Positions 1 through 7,000 of a DNA stretch of 7,702 nt are shown piece by piece. The DNA comes from Acidiphilium sp. CAG:727 (GTDB lineage Bacteria > Bacillota > Clostridia > Christensenellales > Borkfalkiaceae), in contig FR898435.1 of the NCBI GenBank assembly GCA_000437515.1, forward strand, positions 7,563 through 15,264, in the 5' to 3' direction. Position 1 is the first letter of the stretch; the number at the start of each line of letters is the position of its first letter. Made by a program: the position numbers and the translations under genes. The notes under the pieces were generated by a model. The model saw only the letters and a program-made list of their open reading frames with translations, ran no database searches and had not been told where the DNA came from.

Positions 1-65
1 ATAAAGTATGACTGCGTTCGTTTGCCTTGATTTTTCTAAATTTTTCGCCGTTAAAATGCCTTGCA

Positions 66-171
66 CCTTAAAGCCGTATTTTTTAGGCAGTTTTGGTGAA
101 GATTTGCGACGACGTATACAAATACTTCTAGCAAAGATTTGCCGAAACGGGCAAAAAAGACGGCTTTAAGG
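66..171. repeat. Long imperfect palindrome (about 106 bases)
   Basis: The outer arms CCTTAAAGCCGT (66-77) and ACGGCTTTAAGG (160-171) are perfect 12-base inverted repeats. Pairing continues inward after one mismatch with TTTTTT (79-84) against AAAAAA (153-158). After a small internal loop, GTTTTGG (90-96) pairs with CCGAAAC (142-148), counting one G-T pair. TTTGC (103-107) then pairs with GCAAA (131-135), and GTAT (114-117) with ATAC (122-125) around a 4-base tip. Such extended pairing is unlikely by chance. It could be a mobile palindromic repeat or a structured RNA. It is not a typical intrinsic terminator on either strand because no T-run follows. Confidence 0.75.
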
Positions 172-240
172 CTCGATTAGTTCAAATTTCTAATGGCTAA
201 GCCGCAAGCAGAACGAAGTATTAGTCAAAAATACGTCGTC
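108..240. repeat. Inverted copies of a 21-26 base unit
   Basis: The unit at 108-128 reads GACGACGTAT, three bases, then AATACTTC. Its inverted copy at 215-240 reads GAAGTATT, eight bases, then ATACGTCGTC. The two outer blocks of 10 and 8 bases match perfectly, in the same order, and only the spacer length differs. The copy at 108-128 is also the apical part of the palindrome at 66-171, so the two foldings exclude each other. The segment between them has a small ATTAG/CTAAT hairpin (176-180 with 190-194). The terminal inverted repeats suggest a miniature transposon-like element, but I see no target-site duplication. Confidence 0.6.
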
Positions 241-298
241 AGACCATGGTTCGTATTATTCTTGTCTGGCATAATCGCTTAAAAGCAGAAAAATTTTT

Positions 299-318
299 GC
301 AAACGGCATGCCGTTTGC
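299..318. repeat. Perfect 20-base palindrome, possible operator
   Basis: Bases 299-308 read GCAAACGGCA and bases 309-318 are their exact reverse complement, giving a perfect dyad with no spacer. It lies about 120 bases upstream of the binding-protein gene. LacI-family regulators, common beside sugar importers, bind dyads of similar size, so an operator is possible. The centre here is CATG rather than the usual CG, and the site lies far upstream of the best promoter guess. It may equally belong to the surrounding repeat element. Confidence 0.4.
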
Positions 319-341
319 CACACAAAGAAACTTTGTCTGGC
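317..341. repeat. Hairpin, 11-pair stem with AAA loop
   Basis: GCCACACAAAG (317-327) pairs with CTTTGTCTGGC (331-341) around a 3-base AAA loop, with one C-C mismatch at 321/337. It overlaps the adjacent palindrome by two bases. No T-run follows, so it is not an intrinsic terminator. It forms the stem of the second direct-repeat module. Confidence 0.55.
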
Positions 342-376
342 GATTCGCTTAATTGCAATTTCAAATCGATAAAAAA

Positions 377-404
377 TTAAAAAAAGAAAAAATAAATTTA
401 AAAT
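377..404 (+). promoter_or_regulatory. Weak candidate promoter for the operon
   Basis: TAAAAT at 399-404 matches the -10 consensus at five of six positions. TTAAAA at 377-382 matches the -35 consensus at four of six, with a 16-base spacer. The region is so AT-rich that such matches arise easily by chance. A further TTGCAA at 353-358 has no good partner. If this promoter is real, transcription starts near base 411 and the repeats lie upstream of the message. Confidence 0.22.
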
Positions 405-424
405 CGGAAATAAAAATTTCACTT

Positions 425-432
425 AAAGGAGA
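425..432 (+). promoter_or_regulatory. Ribosome binding site deciding the GTG start
   Basis: AAAGGAGA ends seven bases (counted from GGAG) before GTG at 439. This spacing supports the unusual GTG start, and the resulting N-terminus is a complete lipoprotein signal. No in-frame ATG at comparable spacing competes. Confidence 0.85.
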
Positions 433-438
433 TAGATT

Positions 439-2139
439 GTGAAAAAATCACTTTTCAAACGTATCATCGGGTTCGGGCTTGCATGCATCGCCGCAATATC
501 TATGGCGGCATGCGGCGGTAACGGCAATAAAGACGGCTCGAAAAAAGAAGATCCTACCAAAACAACGCTTAACGTTTTTACTTACGGTGCCGGATATGGC
601 GACAAGTGGTTTACCCGTCTTGCAAACGCTTTTGAAAAAGCGTTTGCAAACGTTTCGTTTGAAGACGGAAAAACGGGGGTTCTTGTTAACCACACGCCCG
701 ATATGAGGCAGTTCAACGCCGCGCAGATTCAGAAATCGGAATTCGATATTTTCTTCTTCGAAAACGAACATTATTATAAGTACATCGACGTTCTGGAAGA
801 TCTCACCGATATAGTTAATTCGAAAGCGTCGGCTGACGATACGCTTACCGTTCTTGAAAAACTCGACTCACAGCAAATCAATTATTACGGAGCGAAAAAA
901 GATAACGCTACGCATTATTATGCGTTACCTTCGTACTTCGGCAACTACGGAATAATCTACAACAAGGACCTTTTTGACAAGAAGGGGTATTATCTCGCGG
1001 CGGATAAGTCCAACGGTGCGATTATCGGCAGTAACAAAAACGCCAAGAAAACAAACGGTCCCGACGGCGTAGAGGGAACTCCCGACGACGGACTGCCCAC
1101 GACGTACGAAGAATTCTTCACGCTTTGCGATGAAATTTTCAACGCGAACGATACTCCCGTATGCTGGCCCGGCGAATACAGACAACACCACCTCGGAAAC
1201 CTTATGGATAACCTTATTTCCGATTACGAGGGTGTTGAACAAATGCGCATAAACTATGATTTTGACGGCACGATTGCCAAAGATCTTGTTGTTTTGGATG
1301 CAAACGGTAAAATTACCAAAGACAGCAACGGCAATATAGTTACCGAAGAAAAAGCGATCAATTCGTCGAACGGTTACGACGTTGCTCGTCAGATCGGTAA
1401 GCTCTATGCAATGCAGTTTATCGAAAAACTTATCACCAACGTTAACTATTACAATAAAGATGCATTCACTGGTTCGTTTACTCATACCGACAACCAGGAA
1501 TTATTCCTTATGGCGGGAACCGATGATTTCGGAACCGGCTTAAACGGCGACAAGGCGATCGCTATGCTTATCGACGGCCCGTGGTGGCAGGAAGAATCGG
1601 CCGGCGTATTTACCGAAATGGAAAAAGCAGGTTCTCAGTATGCAAGAACCAACCGTAATTTCGGCTGGATGCCGCTCCCCAAGGCTACTGCCGATAAGGT
1701 AGGACAGGGCAACGTTTATTCTGACTATCTTAACGCTTTCGTATGCGTTAAGGGCGGCCTTTCCGAAGGTGTTAAAAAGGCTGCGTTGGAATTCGTAAAA
1801 TTCTCCTGCACCGACGCAATGTTAAGGGACTTCACCGTTACGACGGGTGCGCCCAAAGCGTACAAATACGATATGGGAAGCGATATGAACAAGCTTTCGT
1901 CGTTTTCCAAAGACGTTATAAACTACGTTACCAACTCGAAAATTATCTACAAATTCTCTTCGAGCAATTTCTACAACGCAAATATAGCAAACCTCCAGTA
2001 TGACGTCGTTTATTCGGCGAAAGTAAACGGTTCGCTTTACAAGAACGTTGTAGACGGAATAAAAGAAGGCGGGGCGACCGGAACGTCATATTTTGAATCG
2101 TTCAACGATTACTTCAAAAAATATTCGTTCTGGAAATAA
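439..2139 (+). CDS. Carbohydrate ABC transporter solute-binding lipoprotein
   Basis: This is an extracellular solute-binding protein of the family-1 (CUT1 sugar) type that captures a sugar or oligosaccharide and delivers it to the two permeases encoded downstream. The N-terminus has a Lys/Arg-rich start, a hydrophobic stretch at about residues 9-22, and a lipobox ending MAAC with the lipidated Cys at 25, followed by a Gly/Asn/Lys linker. Family features include the early strand TTLNVFTYG (42-50), the segment YALPSYFGNYGIIYNKDLF (161-179), which is typical of the crossover region, and DGPWW (379-383), whose aromatic residues often stack on sugar rings. At 566 residues it is longer than the usual 420-450. 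The extra length includes Asp/Gly/Asn-rich segments at about 188-220 and 285-302 that resemble calcium-binding loops. It starts with GTG and has a good ribosome site. The substrate is unknown. Confidence 0.95.
   Translation: MKKSLFKRIIGFGLACIAAISMAACGGNGNKDGSKKEDPTKTTLNVFTYGAGYGDKWFTRLANAFEKAFANVSFEDGKTGVLVNHTPDMRQFNAAQIQKSEFDIFFFENEHYYKYIDVLEDLTDIVNSKASADDTLTVLEKLDSQQINYYGAKKDNATHYYALPSYFGNYGIIYNKDLFDKKGYYLAADKSNGAIIGSNKNAKKTNGPDGVEGTPDDGLPTTYEEFFTLCDEIFNANDTPVCWPGEYRQHHLGNLMDNLISDYEGVEQMRINYDFDGTIAKDLVVLDANGKITKDSNGNIVTEEKAINSSNGYDVARQIGKLYAMQFIEKLITNVNYYNKDAFTGSFTHTDNQELFLMAGTDDFGTGLNGDKAIAMLIDGPWWQEESAGVFTEMEKAGSQYARTNRNFGWMPLPKATADKVGQGNVYSDYLNAFVCVKGGLSEGVKKAALEFVKFSCTDAMLRDFTVTTGAPKAYKYDMGSDMNKLSSFSKDVINYVTNSKIIYKFSSSNFYNANIANLQYDVVYSAKVNGSLYKNVVDGIKEGGATGTSYFESFNDYFKKYSFWK
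621..652. repeat. Inverted repeat inside the binding-protein gene
   Basis: TGCAAACGCTTT (621-632) and AAAGCGTTTGCA (637-648) form a perfect 12-pair stem with a TGAA loop. The last part overlaps a second perfect 12-base dyad, CGTTTGCAAACG (641-652). It encodes the near-palindromic peptide ANAFEKAFAN. The half-site GCAAACG is also found in the upstream palindrome at 299-318, but GCA-AAC (Ala-Asn) codons are common in these genes, so the resemblance may be only codon usage. Confidence 0.5.
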
Positions 2140-2154
2140 TTTTGAATTTGAAAG

Positions 2155-2188
2155 CGGTTCGGGCAGGGCGGATACCTTGCCCGAATCG
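2155..2188 (+). promoter_or_regulatory. Strong intercistronic hairpin after the binding-protein gene
   Basis: Bases 2155-2168 pair with 2175-2188 to give a GC-rich stem of 14 pairs, including two G-T pairs, with the 6-base loop CGGATA. It starts 16 bases after the stop codon. A run of six T residues (2201-2206) lies 12 bases beyond the stem, too far for a classic terminator. The likely role is to protect the 3' end of the binding-protein message or to cause partial termination, so that permeases are made at a lower level. The hairpin is seen directly; the role is inferred from the malE-malF type of arrangement. Confidence 0.6.
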
Positions 2189-2229
2189 GCGGTACTTTAG
2201 TTTTTTATATTGTTCTTATCGGGGATTGA

Positions 2230-3162
2230 ATGATGGAAAAATTAAAATTAAAATCATTTAAAAGCGCAAAAAGTTTTTGGTTTTACGTTGCTATTTTAGC
2301 GTTGCCGGTACTTCAGTTTTGTGTATTTTATATCGCGGTAAACATTAACTCGTTTATTCTTGCGTTCAGAAAAATCACGCTTGACGCAGAAACGAAAAAA
2401 TATATATTTTCCTGGACGTTTGATAACTTTAAAAATTGGTTTGCTGACAAAAATGAGTTTTTGCAACTTACCCAAACGCTTCTGATTTCTCTTAAGTCGT
2501 ATGTGATATCGCTTGTAATAGGCGTTCCGCTCGGCTTACTTTTTGCATACTACATTTTCAAAAAATTACCGGGCGCCATGTTTTTCCGGTTTATGTTGTT
2601 TATGCCGTCAATCATAGCGAGCATAGTTCTCGTTTCGATTTTCAAGTACTTTACCGACTACGTCGTTCCCGAAATTTTAAACTTTTTCCATATAGAACTC
2701 AAAGGAGCGTTGTTATCTGAAAAAAGTACGAGGTACGCGACGGTTATGTTTTATAATCTGTTCGTAAGTTTTGGCACTACCGTTTTGCTTTATTCAAACA
2801 AAATGGCAAACATTTCGCCCGAAATAATCGAAGCCGCTCAGCTTGATGGAGTAAGCCCCCCGCGCGAATTTTTCAGCATTGTTCTTCCACAAACTTTTTC
2901 GACTTTGTCGATCTTTTTAGTTACGGGCATTGCGGGTATTTTTACAAACGAGATAAACAACTTTTCGTTTTTCAACTATTACTGGAAACCCGACACGGCA
3001 ACTTTGGGCTTTTTGATGTATTTCAGAACGCAGAAGGCAAAGGGCGATATTTCGCAATATCCGCCGCTTGCGGCGCTCGGACTTATGATGTCCGCCGTGG
3101 CGATTCCTCTTACGTTTTTAGTGCGTTGCTTCCTGAATAAAATAGGACCGAGCGAAGATTAA
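2230..3162 (+). CDS. Sugar ABC transporter permease, MalF/UgpA type
   Basis: This is one of two integral membrane subunits of a CUT1-type carbohydrate importer. Hydrophobic segments at about residues 16-38, 84-110, 118-140, 168-190, 224-242 and 279-300 suggest six membrane spans. The cytoplasmic EAA loop is clear at 201-220: EAA, Gly at 207, and the ending IVLP, the signature that docks the ATPase. At 310 residues it is close to the normal length for the family. Two ATG codons stand in tandem (2230 and 2233). The weak site GGGGA (2221-2225) is better spaced, at seven bases, for the second, so the true protein may be one residue shorter. It lies 90 bases after the binding-protein gene, across a strong hairpin, and 16 bases before its partner permease. 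Confidence 0.95.
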   Translation: MMEKLKLKSFKSAKSFWFYVAILALPVLQFCVFYIAVNINSFILAFRKITLDAETKKYIFSWTFDNFKNWFADKNEFLQLTQTLLISLKSYVISLVIGVPLGLLFAYYIFKKLPGAMFFRFMLFMPSIIASIVLVSIFKYFTDYVVPEILNFFHIELKGALLSEKSTRYATVMFYNLFVSFGTTVLLYSNKMANISPEIIEAAQLDGVSPPREFFSIVLPQTFSTLSIFLVTGIAGIFTNEINNFSFFNYYWKPDTATLGFLMYFRTQKAKGDISQYPPLAALGLMMSAVAIPLTFLVRCFLNKIGPSED

Positions 3163-3166
3163 GGGC

Positions 3167-3173
3167 GGAGGTG
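3167..3173 (+). promoter_or_regulatory. Strong Shine-Dalgarno site of the second permease gene
   Basis: GGAGGTG is a near-perfect anti-16S match, with seven bases between GGAGG and the ATG at 3179. It lies in the 16-base gap after the first permease gene, which supports co-transcription and efficient independent initiation. Confidence 0.85.
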
Positions 3174-3178
3174 CGAAT

Positions 3179-4057
3179 ATGAAAACATATAAAAGGCGCT
3201 TAAAAAGCAGATTATCGCCTCTTACCGTCGTAATGCTTATCATTCTTGTTTTATACTGCGCTTTTTTGTTAGGCATGCTTTTATGGGCGGTGCTTACCGC
3301 GTTTAAAGAACCGCTTGCATTCAACCGTAATAAGGTAGGACTTCCCAACCCATGGTATTTTAAAAACATACCTTACGTTTTAAAAAATGCCGAAATACGG
3401 AAAGAACAGGGCGTTGTGCCTTTCGGCGAAATAGTCTGGAACTCGATTTTATACTCGGTAGGCTGCGCGCTTGTAAACACGTTTGTTACCGCCGTGGTGG
3501 CTTACGCGTGTTCAAAGTATAAATGTGCTTTCTCTAAATTCTTATACGGGCTTGTTCTCGTGGTAATGGTAATTCCCGTGGTAGGTAATCAGACCTCTGA
3601 AATTCAGATGTCGATGAACCTCGGGCTATATGATAAAATGATCGGCATGCTCGTAATGCGTGCGAGTTTTTTGGGTATATACTTCCTTGTGTTTTACGAC
3701 ATGTTCCGCGCTGTACCCGCGGCTCTTAGCGAAGCCGCCGAAATCGACGGTGCAAACGACGCGCAGATTATGTTGAAAATATTCTTCCCTATAGCAAGCA
3801 ACACGTTCCTTACCATATTGCTTATAAACTTTATAGGTTACTGGAACAACTATCAGGTTCCTATGGTTTACGTTCCTAATCATCCGACGCTTGCCGAATA
3901 CGTATTTAAGATTACCACGTTTTCTAAATATCCGTTCAGCAAAGCGCCTGTGCGACTTGCAACTTCGCTTATTTTACTTCTTCCTGTGGTCGTGTTGTTC
4001 TGCTTTACGCATAAGCGGCTGTTAGGCAACCTGTCGATAGGCGGCGTCAAAGGCTGA
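3179..4057 (+). CDS. Sugar ABC transporter permease, MalG type
   Basis: This is the second integral membrane subunit, expected to pair with the MalF-type protein to form the sugar channel. It has a basic N-terminal tail (residues 1-11) and hydrophobic segments at about 14-41, 88-111, 121-137, 155-175, 206-221 and 259-277. The EAA loop is at 185-204: EAA, Gly at 191, Ile at 201 and a final FFP in place of the usual LP. The C-terminus LSIGGVKG closely matches the typical MalG-family ending. At 292 residues it is of normal family length. No ATP-binding subunit follows; the next gene encodes a secreted repeat protein, so the ATPase must come from elsewhere in the genome. Confidence 0.95.
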   Translation: MKTYKRRLKSRLSPLTVVMLIILVLYCAFLLGMLLWAVLTAFKEPLAFNRNKVGLPNPWYFKNIPYVLKNAEIRKEQGVVPFGEIVWNSILYSVGCALVNTFVTAVVAYACSKYKCAFSKFLYGLVLVVMVIPVVGNQTSEIQMSMNLGLYDKMIGMLVMRASFLGIYFLVFYDMFRAVPAALSEAAEIDGANDAQIMLKIFFPIASNTFLTILLINFIGYWNNYQVPMVYVPNHPTLAEYVFKITTFSKYPFSKAPVRLATSLILLLPVVVLFCFTHKRLLGNLSIGGVKG

Positions 4058-4097
4058 AAACAAAAAAACACAGAAAAAAAATAAAAGGGGAATGAGA
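4058..4097 (+). other. A-rich intercistronic gap
   Basis: This short gap is almost all A, with no hairpin or T-run, so transcription should read through from the permease gene. It ends in AAGGGG (4085-4090), the ribosome site of the next gene. That site is seven bases from the ATG at 4098 but only one base from an in-frame ATG at 4092, which favours 4098 as the start. Confidence 0.6.
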
Positions 4098-7000
4098 ATG
4101 AGACGCAGATTAACGATGATTTTTATCCTTTTGTGCGTGGCGATCTGTTCTACGGTTGTGGTTTTTGCCGTAAGCGCGAACGCCGCCGTGTGGAGCGACG
4201 TTGATATTGCCGGAGTTTACGCTTACGGCGATACTTTCGACGTTCCCGAACGCACTTTGACCGTCGGTTCAAACACAGTCAAAGCACTTCACACCGTGAC
4301 GTACCCGGGCGGCGATGTCGTTCGCGGAAAAGCGGTAAAACTCAGCGAAACGGGTAATTATACCGTGCGCTACTATGCAAGTATAGGTAAAGAACAGTAT
4401 TCTGCCGAAAAAAGTTTTACCGTTCAGGGTTTCGGTTACGGGGTTAATAGCGCTGAAAGTTCGGTGGCTTATGGTCGCTATACCGAATTCGGCGCGGATT
4501 CCACGGGGCTTAAAGTAAAACTCGCAAACGGAGATAAACTTACTTTCACAAAACTAATAAACGTTGCTGCTCTTACGCAAAGCGACGCGCTTCTCAAGTT
4601 CTTTATAACACCCGAACATCAAGGCGCAGCCGACTTTAACAAACTTACGTTTACTCTCACCGACTCGGTCGACAGTTCGAAATATTTAAGAATCGACGTT
4701 AACCGCGGTCAGTTTTCCTCCGGCGGCGTAGGCGTTTCGTGGGTTATGGCAGGCGGTAACGGTCAGGATATGGTCGGTTATGAAAAAGGCAAAAAACTGC
4801 ATGTAAACGACGATGTAGGCACGGCTCTTTACATTTCGTTTGTGGCTCAGAACAACTCGGGCGACGGTTGGTCCGGCCCTGCGTTTAACGTAAAACCCGA
4901 TTTGCGTTACGGCACGATATCTTTCGATTATAATTCAAAAATCGTTTATGCCAATTCGGATATAGTGTCCGATCTCGACAGTTCGGACTATTATAAAGAT
5001 TTATGGCGCGGCTGGTCGTCGGATAAAGCAAGACTTACGGTAAGCGCAAGCGGGTACTCAAGTTCGACCGCGAATTTCTGCATTACCGAAATATTCGGCA
5101 TGTCGGCGGATGAATTAAGAAATAACAATTTTATCGACGACGAAGCTCCGGTGATCACCGTCGACAGTGACTATGCAGAAATGCCTCGCGCCGAAGTGGA
5201 CAGAGCGTATTCTGTTCCCACAGCCAAAGCATACGACGATTACGCAGGCGCTTGCGAGGTTACAACGGAAGTTGTTTACGGTTATCATAGCGAAGAACCT
5301 GTTTCGGTAAGCCTTTTAAACGGATCGTTCGTTCCCGACAGAACGGGCACGTACGCTATAGTTTATACGGCTAAAGACGGTTTCGGCAATATCGGAAGAA
5401 AATCACTTTTTGTTCAGGCGGTTAAATCTGTTCCCGAAATAGTGATTACGCCTCCGTCCGTTTCATCGAGCGTTGAACTCGGCACTTACGTTGAAATTCC
5501 CGAACCGGTCGTAAGCGGCGGCAGCGGAAAAATCAATATTGTAACCTCGGTTGTTTTCGGCGGCGAACGCACCGCTGTAAATGGCGGCTTCCGTCCCGAA
5601 ACCGAAGGCGAGTACACGGTGGAATTTGCAGCGACCGACTATATAGGAAAAACGCAGACAGTCTCCCTTACCGTCGATGCGACGAGGGGCGAAAAACCGA
5701 TGTTTGTCGACAGCGTTAATTTGCCGCCCGTATATATAAACGGTGGCAGATATATCCTTCCCGAACTTTATGCAAACGATTACACGTCGGGCAGCTTAAA
5801 GCGCGCGCTTTGCGACGTTAAAGTCGTGGATGCGAACGGCGAAAAGATTTATAAAGCGGGCAGCGAATACATTCCCGCAGTCAATAGTAACGGCGATATT
5901 GCCGAAATAACTTATTACTCGGGCAGTGCGGTATATCCCGCGTTCAACGTTCCCGTAATCATCGGAAGAACGGACAACACGGTATACATGTCCAACTACG
6001 TTTACGGCAAAGATATTAACGTAACCACTCGTGACGAAAACAACGCGTTATACACCACGGGGCTTGCGGTTATACCCGGTTCGGGAGATGCAGGCTGGAT
6101 TTTTGCAAACGCATTACTTAAGAACGAGGCTTCGGTTGCCGTAAGCACGCTTGCAGGTAAAACCAATTTCGGTGCGTTTGAATTTTCGTTAATCGACGCG
6201 TCAAGCGGAAAGAAAATCACCGTTACCGCAACGATCGGCTCGGCAAAAGTAACGTTTACGCATGGCGCCGAAAGTTATACCTTAGGTTCGTCTGTTAAAA
6301 ACGGGGGCAAACTTAAAATAGCGTATGGCAACGGAAAACTAAACGTAGTGTGCAACGATTCTACGGTTATGTCTGTTCCTCTTACCGTATACGATAACGG
6401 CGATGAATTCGACGGATTTACGTCCGATAAAGTTTATATCGGCGTAACTACTAAGGATAATAAGGCGGACAGCCGTTATATGGTTTTAACTGTAAACGAA
6501 AACGCTCTTTCATACAGAAACCAGGATAACAGCGCGCCTTCGTTCAGCATATCGGGCGACTATGGCGGAAAACAAAAAGTTAACTCCGAATACGTTATAA
6601 AACGCGGTATTTGCAGCGACGTATTCGCTCCCGAATCAAACGGAACTCTTTCCGTTACGGCTCCCGACGGAACTATAATGAAGGATAAAAACGGAAAAGT
6701 TTTAAAAGATGTTCCGATCGACGAAGAATACGTTATAACGCTTAATCAATACGGAAAATACACTGTTTCATACGCTATCTCGGAGGTAGGCTGGGTCGGC
6801 AACCGCAACAAACCAAACATAACCGTTACCGTGCCCGATGAGGAAGTGCCGGTTATAAAATTTACAAAAGTTCCGTCTGCTACGGCGGCTGTCGGCGACG
6901 TAATCGTAATGCCCGAGTACAAAGTTACCGATAACATTTCACCCGAAAGTGAAATCACGGTAAGGGCGTTCATCATAAACGCTCAGGGTAAGTTTATCGA

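Larger units (their letters stand above)
261..352. repeat. Pair of direct repeats, 71-base period
   Basis: The first copy (261-282) shares TTGTCTGGC, one to three variable bases, then ATCGCTTAA or ATTCGCTTAA with the second copy (332-352). They differ by one deletion and one or two substitutions. In each copy the GTCTGGC part is the 3' arm of a hairpin: GTCAGAC (238-244) pairs with 264-270 with one G-T pair, and 317-327 pairs with 331-341. The region therefore looks like two diverged copies of one hairpin-plus-tail module, with a palindrome inserted between them. Confidence 0.6.
1..438. other. Non-coding region rich in inverted and direct repeats
   Basis: I find no gene on either strand in this stretch: no reading frame has a convincing start and ribosome site, and there is no tRNA-like fold. 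Bases 1-65 show nothing I can name. Bases 66-352 hold a dense set of inverted and direct repeats, listed separately. Bases 353-438 are very AT-rich and lead into the ribosome binding site of the first gene. No terminator for an upstream gene is visible, since none of the hairpins is followed directly by a T-run. Confidence 0.8.

Noticed and set aside
66..171. Long palindrome as an intrinsic terminator
   Set aside because: No T-run follows the stem on either strand, and the stem is much longer and more interrupted than a normal terminator.
1..438. CRISPR array or tRNA gene in the repeat-rich region
   Set aside because: The repeats are inverted or occur only twice, without regular spacers, and no cloverleaf or CCA-type end can be drawn.
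621..648. Catabolite-repression (cre) site
   Set aside because: The best alignment to the TGWAANCGNTNWCA consensus has about three mismatches, including the conserved outer bases, and the sequence is explained by Ala-Asn and Lys codons.
925..1485. Open frame of 186 codons on the minus strand
   Set aside because: It lies entirely within the binding-protein gene in antisense, has no ribosome site, and its translation has no recognisable domain. Other minus-strand frames in the window (for example 448-771, 3626-3883, 6939-7226) are dismissed on the same grounds.
2201..2211. TTTTTTATATT as an internal promoter for the permease genes
   Set aside because: TATATT fits a -10 box, but the sequence 17 bases upstream (GAATCG, inside the hairpin arm) bears no resemblance to a -35 box.
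4058..4097. Terminator between the permease and the secreted-protein gene
   Set aside because: The gap is nearly all A with no inverted repeat, so read-through is more likely.
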